A stretch of 64,000 nucleotides of DNA from Francisella salimarina (lineage in GTDB: Bacteria; Pseudomonadota; Gammaproteobacteria; Francisellales; Francisellaceae): the NCBI RefSeq assembly GCF_007923265.1, contig NZ_VOJA01000003.1, positions 372,001-436,000 of the forward strand, read 5' to 3'. Each line of letters begins with the position of its first letter. The stretch's first letter is position 1. Positions 27,064 through 35,735 of the stretch are shown piece after piece. The position numbers and the translations under genes are program-made. Under the pieces are notes generated by a model, which worked only from the letters and a program-made list of their open reading frames with translations, had not been told where the DNA came from and did not search any database.

Positions 27064-27354
27064 TTACACTTTTATCTCTTCTAAAAACCACCTATCAAGA
27101 GAAATTATACAGTTTCCATATTTAATAGATTCATAAGTTCCTCCATTATATGCAGAGCTAATGTTTGAGCATATATTATCACGGTATCTTTTAAAATTTT
27201 TGATGTTAGATCCTTTAAGAGAATCTAGTTTTTTGTTATACGTTTGCATTTGAGTCTTGAGGCATTGGTTAATTTCATAAGTATTACCATCACATATTGG
27301 ATTATTGGCAAAAACTAGTATTGGTAGAAACAGTGAGAGTATTATTCTAAGCAT
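27064..27354 (-). CDS. Small secreted LprI-like (DUF1311) protein
   Basis: 96 aa, signal peptide MLRIILSLFLPILVFA then NNPICDGN. The mature part follows the DUF1311/lysozyme-inhibitor LprI pattern: Cys pair near the start (CDGNTYEINQCLKTQM), a charged helix, a second cysteine (YRDNICSNISSAYNGGT), and a final GNCIISLDRWFLEEI. Some members inhibit lysozyme, others have no known role. It converges with the secreted pilin-partner gene 15 bp away; recF is 11 bp further upstream on its own strand, so it could be transcribed after recF. Confidence 0.75.
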   Translation of the reverse strand: MLRIILSLFLPILVFANNPICDGNTYEINQCLKTQMQTYNKKLDSLKGSNIKNFKRYRDNICSNISSAYNGGTYESIKYGNCIISLDRWFLEEIKV

Positions 27355-27365
27355 TATTTTATATC

Positions 27366-28415
27366 CTATATTTCGATAATATGACTATCTAAGTCAAGAA
27401 AGTCATTGATGTTGTTTTTTTCGGTTGTGGTAATGAAAACCTGCGATTTTAGCTTTTTTAGATAGTTAAATAGTGTCTGTGTGTGAATATTATCAAGTTC
27501 GGATGTTATATCATCTATTAGATAAATACATTTATTTTCATTTTCTAGGTTATGAATTTCTCCTTGTGCTAGTTTGATTGCACAAATCAGTAGTTTTTGT
27601 TGACCACGGGAGAAGATATCTTGTATTGGCTTATGATTTGTAGTTAGGACTATATCTGCCTTATGAGGTCCATGATTAGTTACATTGTATCTATTATCAG
27701 ATTCAAATGACTCCTCTAAAACCTGTGTTAGACTTTTGTGTGAATTCCAGCCGCGGAAGTAATCTATGTCCAGTTTTAAATTTGGGTTAAACTGCGATAG
27801 AATTTCATAGATCTTTGGTTTTAATTTTGAGAAATAAGTATGTCTCTTTTTATCCAATATATCTGCAAATTCACATAATTTTTTATCTATTCCGTTAATA
27901 TAAGCTTTAGGATAGTTTTGTTTGAGAGCTGAGTTTCTTTGCTTTACTAAAAATTTGGTTTGTTGCCATATTTTTAAAAATGTTTTATCAAGATAAAAAG
28001 CTCCCCAGTCGAGTACTTTACATCTTTGTTGAGCACCTGAATTTATAATGTTGAAGCTTTCAGGATTCATTAATTGGATAGGCAAAGCTCGAGTTATCTC
28101 AGTGTGGTTTTTTTGAATTTCGCTATTTAATTTTGAAATATTATTACTATTTTTTTTACGTGATAGTGAGATGATTACTTCATCAGGGTTATAAGCTTTT
28201 GTATAGACTATAAACTCATCGCTATCATGGTTAATTATGCGATTAAGCTGTGAGCTGCGAAATGATCTACTATGTGAGAGAAAATATATCGATTCAAGTA
28301 TAGATGTTTTACCAGAACCATTTTTGCCAACTATAAAGTTTATACTATTTTTAAAATCAAAACTCTTAAAAGGAATATTTCTAAAGTTTTGTAAGCGTAA
28401 GTTGGCTATATACAT
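27366..28415 (-). CDS. recF: DNA recombination/repair protein RecF
   Basis: SMC-like ATPase that helps load RecA at gaps with RecO and RecR. Walker A is GKNGSGKTS (residues 30-38), the ABC signature region reads [17 protein letters not shown], and Walker B is [13 protein letters not shown]. 349 aa is the usual length. In many bacteria recF lies in dnaA-dnaN-recF-gyrB; here it sits with tatD upstream (3 bp after its stop), so it has left that cluster. It is probably translated from the tatD message. Confidence 0.95.
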   Translation of the reverse strand: MYIANLRLQNFRNIPFKSFDFKNSINFIVGKNGSGKTSILESIYFLSHSRSFRSSQLNRIINHDSDEFIVYTKAYNPDEVIISLSRKKNSNNISKLNSEIQKNHTEITRALPIQLMNPESFNIINSGAQQRCKVLDWGAFYLDKTFLKIWQQTKFLVKQRNSALKQNYPKAYINGIDKKLCEFADILDKKRHTYFSKLKPKIYEILSQFNPNLKLDIDYFRGWNSHKSLTQVLEESFESDNRYNVTNHGPHKADIVLTTNHKPIQDIFSRGQQKLLICAIKLAQGEIHNLENENKCIYLIDDITSELDNIHTQTLFNYLKKLKSQVFITTTEKNNINDFLDLDSHIIEI

Positions 28416-28418
28416 TTT

Positions 28419-29165
28419 TTAGATAAATTCTAAGCTGTTATTATAAATTTGTTGTTTTAGTATATCAGGATTTAATTGATAAATATCCTTAAGCATTTCA
28501 AAAATTATGGGTATATTTTTTGGAGTATTAATATTTTTTGGATTATCATAAAGTCTCATGTCAGGTGAGTCTGTTTCTAAAACAATATTTTTAGGATTAA
28601 CTTTTTGTAGAGTTTGTTTAAGTTTTGATTGTGGATGAGAGATAATTCCTCCAATACCTAGTTTAAAACCACTATCTATATATTGTTGTGCGATAATATC
28701 ATTTGCGTTAAAAGCATGAATAATACCACCATTAGTAAATTTTAAATCTTTAATGATTTGTAGTACCTCACTATGAGATTTTACAGCATGAATGATTATT
28801 TGTTTATTGAGATTTTTAGCAATAGCTATTTGCGCTGAAAAAAATTCTATTTGTTTATCAAAATTTTCAAATCTTTTATCTAGACCAATTTCTCCAACTA
28901 TTTTAGTTGAGTGTTTATTACTATATTCTTCTAAAGCATTTAAGTCAGAGAGGCTGTGATTATTCATAAATACTGGATGTAAGCCAAAACAAATAGAGAT
29001 ATTATTATATTGCTGATTAAGTTGAATTAGATTGTCCCAATTATTTCTTTGAGTAGCAGGGTTTATAAAGTGAGTAATACCTAATTCATCACAGTTTTGT
29101 AATAGTGTAGTTCGTGTTTTATCAAAAATAGTAAAATCTAAGTGACAATGCGTATCAATAAACAT
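28419..29165 (-). CDS. TatD-family metal-dependent DNase
   Basis: Hydrolase with the amidohydrolase-type barrel and two metals. The family signature IDTHCHLDFTIF opens the protein; GEIGLDKRF supplies the Glu ligand, IHAVKSHSEVLQII and HAFNAN the two His, and ETDSPDMRL the final Asp. 248 aa is normal. Members show 3'-5' exonuclease or D-Tyr-tRNA-related activities; the exact substrate is not fixed. The gene precedes recF by 3 bp and is divergent from glyS. Confidence 0.9.
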   Translation of the reverse strand: MFIDTHCHLDFTIFDKTRTTLLQNCDELGITHFINPATQRNNWDNLIQLNQQYNNISICFGLHPVFMNNHSLSDLNALEEYSNKHSTKIVGEIGLDKRFENFDKQIEFFSAQIAIAKNLNKQIIIHAVKSHSEVLQIIKDLKFTNGGIIHAFNANDIIAQQYIDSGFKLGIGGIISHPQSKLKQTLQKVNPKNIVLETDSPDMRLYDNPKNINTPKNIPIIFEMLKDIYQLNPDILKQQIYNNSLEFI

Positions 29166-29286
29166 AGATGTTTAGTTAAATTCTTTGGGTTATTAAGTTA
29201 TAATATAGCCCAATATTCATAATAATTATACTTTCCAGCATCTAGAGAGTATTAATAAAGTAAACATTTATCTATAGGGTTTGTAA

Positions 29287-31374
29287 ATGAGCAAAGTTAC
29301 AAAAGATTTTTTATTCGAATTAGGTACAGAAGAATTACCTCCAAAAGCATTGCGAAATTTAGCACAGTCACTGTTAAACAGTGTAAGTAACCAATTACAA
29401 GAGGCAAAAGTTAGTTTTGGTAAAACTAAGTGGTTTGCGTCACCAAGAAGGTTATCTTTTGTAATTAAAAATTTAGCAGAGTTTCAAGATGATATAGTTA
29501 TTGAAAAACAAGGGCCTTTAGTAAATATTGCGTATAAAGATGGTGAACCAACAAAAGTAGCTTTGGGATTTGCAAATTCTTGTGGTGTAGAGCTTGATCA
29601 GTTAGGTAGAATCGAAACACCAAAGGGTGACAAACTTTATTATAAAACTACACAGTCTGGTCAGCCAACTATTTCCTTATTGCAAGAAATCATTGCAAAA
29701 GCGCTTAAACAGCTACCAATTCCAAAAATGATGCGTTGGGGTGATTCGGTAGTTGAATTTGTGAGACCTGTGCATTGGGTCTTGGCATTATACGGTAGAG
29801 AAGCTGTTGATATTGAGATTCTAGGACATAAGGCTTCTAATGTTACTTATGGGCATAGGTTTCATCATCCTGATGCAATATATATCAATGAGATTTCTGA
29901 ATATGAGGGAATATTAGCTGAAGCTAAAGTTCTTGTCGATTGGGAGCAACGCAAGCAGATGTTAATTGAACAAGCCCAAAAGATAGCTAAAGAAAATAAC
30001 TATAAAGTAGTTTTGGATGATGATCTTGTTGAAGAGGTTTGTGCTATTGTAGAGTATCCAAATGCTATGCTATGTAGTTTTAATAATGATTTCTTGAGAG
30101 TACCGCAAGAGGCGTTGATATCCTCAATGGAGGAGCATCAAAAGTGTTTTGCATTATTAGATTGCGATAATAATCTTGTTGCAAACTTTATTACAATCTC
30201 AAATATTGAGAGTAAGAAGCCTGAGCTTGTAACATCTGGTAATCAAAAAGTTATGAATGCAAGATTAGCTGATGCGGCATTTTTCTATGATACAGATCTG
30301 AAGAAATCTTTAGAACAGCTATTACCTAGATTAGAAAATGTTACATTCCAAAATAAACTTGGAAATATGTATCAAAAAGCTCAAAGAATTGCTAATACAG
30401 CACAGAAATTAGCAGATTTGAATAATGTAGATAGCCAACAAGCTTACAGAGCTGGTTTATTAGCTAAGGCTGATTTGATATCTGATATGGTATTTGAGTT
30501 TACTGATCTACAAGGGATCATAGGTAAGTACTATGCAAAAGCGCATGGTGAAACAGATATCGTCGCTGATGCTATAGAACAACAGTATTGGCCAAAATAC
30601 TCTGGTGCAGAATTACCAAAAACTGATGTCGCAGCTTGTGTTGCATTGGCGGAAAAGTTAGATACTCTAGTTGGGATATTTGGAGTTGGTCAAAAACCAA
30701 CAGGAAACAAAGATCCATTTGCTCTAAGAAGATCTGCAATTGGTATTCTACGTATTCTAAGAGATACAAATATTGATATAGCTTTAGAAAAGGTTATCGA
30801 AATTGCATTAGATAGCTATAAAGAAGTAAATAACTTAGAGTTTAGTTCTGATATAAAAGCAGAAGTTATATCATTCTGTCTAGATAGACTAAAAAATCTA
30901 TATAAAGATGAAGGTGTCGCTGTAAATATCTTTGAGTCAGTGATTAATACTAAATATGATTCAATCAAGGATTTTGCAGCTAGAATAATGGCTGTAACTA
31001 GCTTTCTATCTTCAGATAAAGCACAGAGCCTTATAGCATCAAATAAGCGTGTTGCTAATATTCTTAATAAGAACGCTTCCGATGAGAATAAGGACTTTTA
31101 TAACATTGAGTTAGCTAAATCGATAGGTAATGAGTATGAGCTAGCACTTGCTTATAGTATCGAAGAAATAAGTGCTGATCTTGATAAGTATTTAGACAAT
31201 AGAGACTATGGCTATGCTTTAGAGCTTCTAACTTGTCTTGATAAAGTCATTAGCGAGTTCTTTGAAAATGTAATGGTTATGGATGATGATGCCAGTGTCA
31301 GAGATAATCGAATTGCATTACTTGCAACTATTCATAAAATGTTTGTTGGTGTAGCTGATATTTCAAAACTTTAA
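29287..31374 (+). CDS. glyS: Glycyl-tRNA synthetase beta subunit
   Basis: Large subunit of the alpha2beta2 bacterial GlyRS; it carries the tRNA-recognition functions while GlyQ holds the class II catalytic core. The N-terminus FLFELGTEELPPKALRNLA is a family hallmark, as is FVRPVHWVLALYG, and the C-terminal part has HD-like and anticodon-binding regions (NKDPFALRRSAIGILRI). 695 aa is standard. glyQ is usually immediately upstream, but tatD on the opposite strand lies there, so the subunits are encoded apart in this genome. Confidence 0.97.
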   Translation: MSKVTKDFLFELGTEELPPKALRNLAQSLLNSVSNQLQEAKVSFGKTKWFASPRRLSFVIKNLAEFQDDIVIEKQGPLVNIAYKDGEPTKVALGFANSCGVELDQLGRIETPKGDKLYYKTTQSGQPTISLLQEIIAKALKQLPIPKMMRWGDSVVEFVRPVHWVLALYGREAVDIEILGHKASNVTYGHRFHHPDAIYINEISEYEGILAEAKVLVDWEQRKQMLIEQAQKIAKENNYKVVLDDDLVEEVCAIVEYPNAMLCSFNNDFLRVPQEALISSMEEHQKCFALLDCDNNLVANFITISNIESKKPELVTSGNQKVMNARLADAAFFYDTDLKKSLEQLLPRLENVTFQNKLGNMYQKAQRIANTAQKLADLNNVDSQQAYRAGLLAKADLISDMVFEFTDLQGIIGKYYAKAHGETDIVADAIEQQYWPKYSGAELPKTDVAACVALAEKLDTLVGIFGVGQKPTGNKDPFALRRSAIGILRILRDTNIDIALEKVIEIALDSYKEVNNLEFSSDIKAEVISFCLDRLKNLYKDEGVAVNIFESVINTKYDSIKDFAARIMAVTSFLSSDKAQSLIASNKRVANILNKNASDENKDFYNIELAKSIGNEYELALAYSIEEISADLDKYLDNRDYGYALELLTCLDKVISEFFENVMVMDDDASVRDNRIALLATIHKMFVGVADISKL

Positions 31375-31443
31375 TCTTAAAATATTTATTTCATTATTTT
31401 TCTGCTTTATTATATTTAATAAAACAATCTTTTTTTAAAAAAT

Positions 31444-31818
31444 ATGTCAGAACAAAAAAATGTTTTAGGTGGTGTATTGAAGCCATGTTGTTTAGAGCCT
31501 AAGACTGGGTTTTATAGAGATGGCTTTTGTCGCACTGATAATCATGATCATGGCTTACATGTTGTTTGTGCTATTATGACCAAAGAGTTTCTAGAGTATA
31601 CAGCATCAAGAGGCAATGACTTGTCTACACCTAATCTTTTATTTGATTTTCCAGGACTCAAACCTGGAGATAAATGGTGTCTATGTGCGTTGAGATGGTT
31701 AGAGGCATATCAAAATGGAGTAGCTCCAGAAGTAGTGCTTGAGTCAACTAATGAGAAAACTCTACAAGTAGTTAAGAAAGAATATCTGTTAGAAAAGACT
31801 CATTCTGTAGAGGTTTAG
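31444..31818 (+). CDS. DUF2237 family protein
   Basis: 124 aa cytoplasmic protein of the DUF2237 family. The conserved core is visible: NVLGGVLKPCCLEPKTGFYRDG, DNHDHGLHVVCAIMTKEFLEY, and FPGLKPGDKWCLCALRWLEA. Cys and His residues recur (PCC, HDHGLH, WCLCA) and could bind metal. No function is established for the family. It follows glyS by 69 bp and may be read from the same promoter. Confidence 0.82.
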   Translation: MSEQKNVLGGVLKPCCLEPKTGFYRDGFCRTDNHDHGLHVVCAIMTKEFLEYTASRGNDLSTPNLLFDFPGLKPGDKWCLCALRWLEAYQNGVAPEVVLESTNEKTLQVVKKEYLLEKTHSVEV

Positions 31819-31878
31819 TGTATAATTTTACCTCAAGAAGATAAAAGGTATATTTACAAATATTAGATGGTCAAATTG

Positions 31879-32538
31879 CTAAAATAGACCTTTTATTTTA
31901 AATAATTCTTTAGGGTTGTGGATGACTATATCAGGCTGTAATTGAATGCACTCGTTAGTATCTCCATATCCATAACTTACAAAACAAGATTTTAAACTAC
32001 AATTCTTGGCAAATTTGATATCTGTTAAAGTGTCACCAATAATATATGTTTTTTCTTTTTCAATGTTAGGATATTTAGCACTAATAACTTCTGAAATCAG
32101 CTTTGGGTTAGGTTTATTATACTTACAAGAATCAGCTCCAATAACTTCATCAATATATCTATCAATCTTATTGTACTTAAGAATCTTTTCTATTGATTCA
32201 CTTCCTTTATTACTTAGAACTAAAATAGTAACGTCTTTCTTTTTGAGAAAATCTAGAAGTGCAGTAATACCTTCATAAACGTTTATATATTTATATCCAT
32301 TATTATTATATAAGTTTCTATAGATCTTAACTAAGAAATCTATGTCGAAATCTAAGTTAAGACTTGTATTTATTTTTGAAAAAGTCTTTTCCAGTGAGCA
32401 TCCTAGTTTTAAAGTATCCTTAATAAGATCCTTGGATATATTTTTATTTAGTGACTTGTATGTCAAGTCTGTAATATTTAAGATACTATCTTTTGTATCA
32501 CAAATCGTTCCATCAAAATCAAATATGGCTAAAATCAT
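31879..32538 (-). CDS. HAD-family phosphatase (phosphoglycolate phosphatase-like)
   Basis: 219-aa haloacid dehalogenase-like hydrolase. Motif I is FDFDGTICDTKD at the N-terminus, motif II VLSNKG (about residue 110), the Lys of motif III lies in YNKPNPKLISEVI, and motif IV is YIIGDTLTDIKFAKN. The helical cap between motifs I and II matches subclass IA, as in Gph/PpaX. The substrate is not fixed. The ATG at 32538 has AGGAA 8 bases upstream. It converges with DUF2237, 60 bp apart, and follows the Bcr/CflA gene by 95 bp. Confidence 0.87.
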   Translation of the reverse strand: MILAIFDFDGTICDTKDSILNITDLTYKSLNKNISKDLIKDTLKLGCSLEKTFSKINTSLNLDFDIDFLVKIYRNLYNNNGYKYINVYEGITALLDFLKKKDVTILVLSNKGSESIEKILKYNKIDRYIDEVIGADSCKYNKPNPKLISEVISAKYPNIEKEKTYIIGDTLTDIKFAKNCSLKSCFVSYGYGDTNECIQLQPDIVIHNPKELFKIKGLF

Positions 32539-32633
32539 AATGAGTTCCTGGGATAATTGATTAGTATAAGTTATAAGAAAAAATCATTTATTAAAAGAAT
32601 TTTTATTCTGATTTATTAATTATAATAACGAAT

Positions 32634-33833
32634 TTATGAATACTTTTTATTTAGTTTATAAATTCCAAAAAGTAGCATAACTGTTGCTAATGCAAAGATA
32701 AATTGAAAAATTGGAGATGCTATCACTAAATCTCTATCATGATAGAAACTTATAAAATAACTTCCGCTTGCAGCAATCATATTTTTGATAAAGTTAACAA
32801 TCGAGTTAGCTGTGCCAAAACTATGGTCAATTTGATCAATTGCAAATGAATAAATAAGAGTTGAGCTAAAGGCTACATTTCCACATAAAACAAACATTAT
32901 TAATGTATAAAAAAAGGCATTATCAAGATTTAGGCTATTAAAGATAATTGAAATAATACAGCTTATAGTTATAAGTGCGACACTATAGTATAAAAATTTA
33001 AGTTGTTGAACTTTGCTTGAGTGTCTTTTTATCAAGTAATTTGCAAATATAGCAGCAACACAGCATAAACCATAATATATACAGTACCATAAAGATCCTG
33101 TTGCATAGCTACCTAGGTAAATTAAAGCTGATGATGAAATATAGATAAAAAGAGCTGCAAAAATAGTACCACTTGCTACTGTAGCAAGCATAAAGCGTGG
33201 ATTAGTTAAATGTTGAAAGTAGCTTGGTATTAATTTTAGAATACTAGACTTTCTATCTTTATGCTCTAGAGTTTCTTCAATTAGAAAAGCACATAGAAGC
33301 ATAACTACACCATATATAGTTAAAAAGTGAAATGTACTTTGCCAAGTATGAGTTAAATTTGTAAGAATAGTACCAATTATTGGAGCTACTATTGGAGCTA
33401 TTAACAATATTATTATTATTGATGCTACAAGGTTTGTAAGTTTAGCACCTTTGTAACAATCACGAGCTATTGAGAAGGCTATTACAGCACCTACTGAGTC
33501 AGATAATCCTTGTATCAAACGCATTATTTCAAGCATTTTGAAGTTATAACTATATGAACATAGGACAGTACTTATGATATAGATTACGCTACCAATGATA
33601 ATAATCTTTTTGCGTCCATATTTATCAGAGATAGCTCCCCAAAAAAGCATACCGAATGAAAAGCCAATAAAATATGTTGCAAAGGTTGTAAGAACTGTAC
33701 TATTGCTAACACCAAAGTCATTAGCTATCAGTGGAATAGCAGGAGCATAAGTGTTGACAGCTAGTGGTGGAAGGGCAGCAAACAAAGCCAGTACTATAGG
33801 GAATAATTTAGAATCTCGAGTTATATTTTTCAT
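32634..33833 (-). CDS. Bcr/CflA-type MFS drug efflux transporter
   Basis: 399-aa, twelve-helix major facilitator of the DHA1 (Bcr/CflA) group. Family features: opening ALFAALPPLAVNTYAPAIPL, the loop FGMLFWGAISDKYGRKKI between helices 2 and 3 (MFS motif A), and RLIQGLSDSVGAVIAFSIAR in helix 4-5 (motif C-like). Members export chloramphenicol, bicyclomycin or other hydrophobic compounds; actual substrates are unknown here. It lies 28 bp after the rnd stop on the same strand, so co-transcription with DUF4336-rnd is possible. Confidence 0.88.
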   Translation of the reverse strand: MKNITRDSKLFPIVLALFAALPPLAVNTYAPAIPLIANDFGVSNSTVLTTFATYFIGFSFGMLFWGAISDKYGRKKIIIIGSVIYIISTVLCSYSYNFKMLEIMRLIQGLSDSVGAVIAFSIARDCYKGAKLTNLVASIIIILLIAPIVAPIIGTILTNLTHTWQSTFHFLTIYGVVMLLCAFLIEETLEHKDRKSSILKLIPSYFQHLTNPRFMLATVASGTIFAALFIYISSSALIYLGSYATGSLWYCIYYGLCCVAAIFANYLIKRHSSKVQQLKFLYYSVALITISCIISIIFNSLNLDNAFFYTLIMFVLCGNVAFSSTLIYSFAIDQIDHSFGTANSIVNFIKNMIAASGSYFISFYHDRDLVIASPIFQFIFALATVMLLFGIYKLNKKYS

Positions 33834-33861
33834 AATTAGATAGCAGAGAAAATGTCATATA

Positions 33862-34956
33862 TTATTTTATGGTATCAAGTATATACTCTTTTAATTTTTT
33901 ACCAACTATTTCATATCTCCAACCAACTAATAGCTTATTATTCGAGTAATTGGGATCGATACTAAGATTGTATGTTACTGAGCGAATATCTTTTCTTGAT
34001 GCTATTAGTGAAGCATCGAATTTGAAGTTTCTTGTTTCAAGATCAAAAAAATTAGTTATTTTGTCATTTATCTCGGTGGATATTTTAGCTCCAGATTTTT
34101 GCTCTAAGTTTATATGCTCTAGATTCTGTTTAGAGTTTATAACTGTTATTATGCTTTTTTTGATCCAAGGCTTAAGTTTTTTTAGTTCTTCAGTATCAAA
34201 TGAATTTAAAGACTTAGGATTTTTATGAGCTATTGCATAGAGAATTTTATTATCAAAAATAAATCTAACAGGAATATTTTTTTGTTGAGCGATAGATTCA
34301 CGCCATTGAGCTACCAATATAGCGTTTTTTTGAGTTTTTTCATTAAATTTTTGGATATTACCAATTTTATTATGGATATTATCAACAGTGTTAAACTCTG
34401 TTTTTTGTATCTCTAATAGTTCTTCATGGAAGTATTGCTTATAATCAGTTTGATTAAGTTTTGATTCAAGATGGTATTTGATTTCTATAAGATGCTCAAC
34501 ATCTTTTAGAGCATAGTCAAACTGCTTTTGAGAAAGCGGTCTTTTACGCCAGTCTGAAAACTGTGATTCTTTCTCCACTTCAATATCAAGTATATCTTTG
34601 AGTAGAGCTTTGAGAGATATCTGCGATTGAGTACCTAAAAATGAAGCTGCAAGCTGAGTATCAAAAATATTATTAACCTCACAATCAAAAAATCTTTTTA
34701 TAATTGGGATATCATTTGTTGCCGAGTGGATTATTTTTTGGATATTAGTATCCTCAAAAATATCTTTAAGTTTACTAAAATCAAGATCTTCTAGTGTGTC
34801 TATCAAGAAGATTTCATTTTCAGTAGCTATTTGTACAAGACAAAGCTCTGGGTAATATGTACGCATCCAGTAAAACTCTGTATCAACAGCTATTTCTTTT
34901 GCATTTTTGAGAGCTTTTACAACATCTTCTAATTTCTTATTTGTATCTATTATCAT
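33862..34956 (-). CDS. rnd: Ribonuclease D
   Basis: 3'-5' exoribonuclease of the DEDD family, trimming tRNA and other stable RNA precursors. Motif I is AVDTEFYWMRTYYPELCLVQ (DxE near residue 20), motif II includes IIHSATNDIPII, and motif III is FDYALKDVEHLIEIKYHL (Y...D). One HRDC domain follows (AQWRESIAQQKNIPVRFIFD...), with a weaker C-terminal region. 364 aa is close to other RNase D enzymes. The ATG overlaps the stop of the upstream DUF4336 gene as ATGA. Confidence 0.93.
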   Translation of the reverse strand: MIIDTNKKLEDVVKALKNAKEIAVDTEFYWMRTYYPELCLVQIATENEIFLIDTLEDLDFSKLKDIFEDTNIQKIIHSATNDIPIIKRFFDCEVNNIFDTQLAASFLGTQSQISLKALLKDILDIEVEKESQFSDWRKRPLSQKQFDYALKDVEHLIEIKYHLESKLNQTDYKQYFHEELLEIQKTEFNTVDNIHNKIGNIQKFNEKTQKNAILVAQWRESIAQQKNIPVRFIFDNKILYAIAHKNPKSLNSFDTEELKKLKPWIKKSIITVINSKQNLEHINLEQKSGAKISTEINDKITNFFDLETRNFKFDASLIASRKDIRSVTYNLSIDPNYSNNKLLVGWRYEIVGKKLKEYILDTIK

Positions 34957-35654
34957 TTTTTTAATTTGTTGAGAGGTTTACGCCATGCAAGGGTGGCTAT
35001 TTGTTTAGCATTTTGGGTGATTAAATCTCCGTGAGCGAGAATGATTTTATCAAAATCCCAATCTAGAATTTTCTGTAAAGAGTGAGCTGCAAGTTCTTTA
35101 TCACTCCAACCGATTTGATATTCTGGAGCAGGTTTAGCTTTGTTCCACATTCTAAGAATTAGCCACCATATCTTTATACCCCAGCCTATATTGTTTGTAT
35201 TACTACCTATATTTTCAATAACATCTACTAATATTAGAGTTTTGGTGTTTTTATGAAGAAAAGCAACTTCGTTCATAATTTTATTACCCAGAATGGGTTG
35301 CTGTAGTAATTCTTCCGAGATAGGCTCATCTGTAAGTATCTTATCATATTTTAGGCCAGGCTGTTTCTTATCCACACCTTGGCAGATATAAGTTTTAGCC
35401 TTAGGAAAAGCATCTTGTGCAGATTTGACATGTAAATGATGGAAGTTTCCAGGAGCTATTATACAGCTAACGTCACCAATCTTTAAAATCCTATTCTTTA
35501 AACTATTGTCAATCTTACATGGAGAGTGTATTAGTATGGAATCATCCTTTAGCTTTACTAGTGTTGTTCGGGAGCTAAATTTTATCCTTGAATACTTAAC
35601 TGGATACTCAATAATCCATATTCTATCAGTTATAAAAGGGTATATTTCATACAT
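34953..35654 (-). CDS. DUF4336 protein (metallo-beta-lactamase-like fold)
   Basis: 233 aa soluble protein of the DUF4336 family. Its beta-strand pattern at the N-terminus (TTLVKLKDDSILIHSPCKID), the PGNFHHLHV loop and LILAHGDLI near the C-terminus resemble a degenerate metallo-beta-lactamase fold with some His/Asp ligands kept. Function is unknown. It overlaps rnd by 4 bp (ATGA), so the two proteins are made together; a role in RNA metabolism is only a guess from that. It is divergent from uvrC. Confidence 0.75.
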   Translation of the reverse strand: MYEIYPFITDRIWIIEYPVKYSRIKFSSRTTLVKLKDDSILIHSPCKIDNSLKNRILKIGDVSCIIAPGNFHHLHVKSAQDAFPKAKTYICQGVDKKQPGLKYDKILTDEPISEELLQQPILGNKIMNEVAFLHKNTKTLILVDVIENIGSNTNNIGWGIKIWWLILRMWNKAKPAPEYQIGWSDKELAAHSLQKILDWDFDKIILAHGDLITQNAKQIATLAWRKPLNKLKK

Positions 35655-35735
35655 TAGTTTGTATTTATTAATAAGTAGTAGATTAAACTAGGTATATGTT
35701 ATCATTTTCATAGATTTATTGTTTAATAAAATTAG

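Noticed and set aside
27047-27065. AAAGTTTT-AGG-AAAACTTT hairpin between convergent genes as terminator
   Set aside because: Stem is pure AT-rich with no uninterrupted T-run on either strand; only a weak candidate.
31870-31900. GGTC...GACCTTTTATTTT as terminator for DUF2237
   Set aside because: Only 4 bp of stem with a long loop, lying inside the tail of the HAD gene; too weak.
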